6,064 nucleotides of DNA. Origin: an archaeon. GTDB lineage: Archaea; Asgardarchaeota; Heimdallarchaeia; Hodarchaeales; S146-22. Of this stretch, positions 6,056 to 6,064 are shown piece by piece. Every line of letters starts with the position of its first letter. The stretch's first letter is position 1. Under the pieces are notes generated by a model. The model worked only from the letters and a program-made list of their open reading frames with translations. It had not been told where the DNA came from and made no database searches. The stretch lies in contig JAJRXH010000349.1 of NCBI GenBank assembly GCA_024276395.1, forward strand, positions 1 to 6,064, written 5' to 3'. Position numbers and translations under genes: made by a program.

Positions 6056-6064
6056 GGATTACCC
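5979..6064 (-). CDS. Possible 3' end of a convergent gene, partial
   Basis: On the reverse strand one frame is open from the right edge for 27 codons to a TGA at 5981-5979. It reads VIPRDLVLYPRITGRGPHEA and then seven more residues. The composition looks protein-like, and a convergent gene would fit the layout, but the stretch is too short to test. No T run follows the stop on this strand. The same bases contain self-complementary segments, so a structured RNA is an alternative. Low confidence. Confidence 0.25.
   Translation of the reverse strand, partial: VIPRDLVLYPRITGRGPHEAINVMTRS

Noticed and set aside
5958..6064. A forward frame from ATG 5958 open to the right edge
   Set aside because: There is no ribosome binding site, and the Arg/Ser/His-rich peptide looks unlike the other proteins in the window. 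The opposite-strand frame looks more protein-like.

Overview
The window looks like a piece of an archaeal chromosome, and an Asgard archaeon is my best guess. The signs are: a protein with a TrmB-like winged-helix N-terminus, a very long coiled coil and a TrmB-like C-terminal domain; a secreted protein with several N-glycosylation sequons, a C-terminal membrane helix and a lysine-rich end; TATA-like boxes upstream of genes; Shine-Dalgarno motifs (GGTGA, AGGAGG, GAGGAGGT); and T-run terminators without hairpins. The lineage call is inference: there is no rRNA or universal marker gene here.

Layout from left to right. (1) Positions 1-828, minus strand: the N-terminal 276 residues of a helical protein of unknown function that runs off the left edge. 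It was found by translating the reverse strand, and its only canonical start is TTG. (2) 829-1040: divergent intergenic region. (3) 1041-1799, plus: a tryptophan-rich orphan protein, possibly starting at 1074 instead. (4) 1800-1986: convergent gap with T-run terminators for both flanking genes. (5) 1987-2793, minus: a secreted, membrane-anchored surface protein. (6) 2794-2917: its promoter region, with a TATA box embedded in a perfect 14-bp palindrome and 10-bp phased AT repeats. (7) 2918-3325, minus: a small four-cysteine, probably zinc-binding protein. (8) 3326-3449: a short divergent promoter region. (9) 3450-5888, plus: the 812-residue winged-helix/coiled-coil protein, the dominant feature. 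(10) 5889-6064: a T-rich terminator, then a GC-richer right edge that may hold the 3' end of a convergent gene or a structured segment.

No operon is obvious. Genes are mostly divergent or convergent, and only the surface protein and the zinc protein lie in tandem, 124 bp apart. The four-cysteine gene and the coiled-coil gene share one short divergent promoter region and may be co-regulated. I see no CRISPR array, insertion sequence, tRNA or recognisable defence cassette. The item most worth pursuing is the long coiled-coil DNA-binding-type protein; the AT palindrome at the surface-protein promoter is second.
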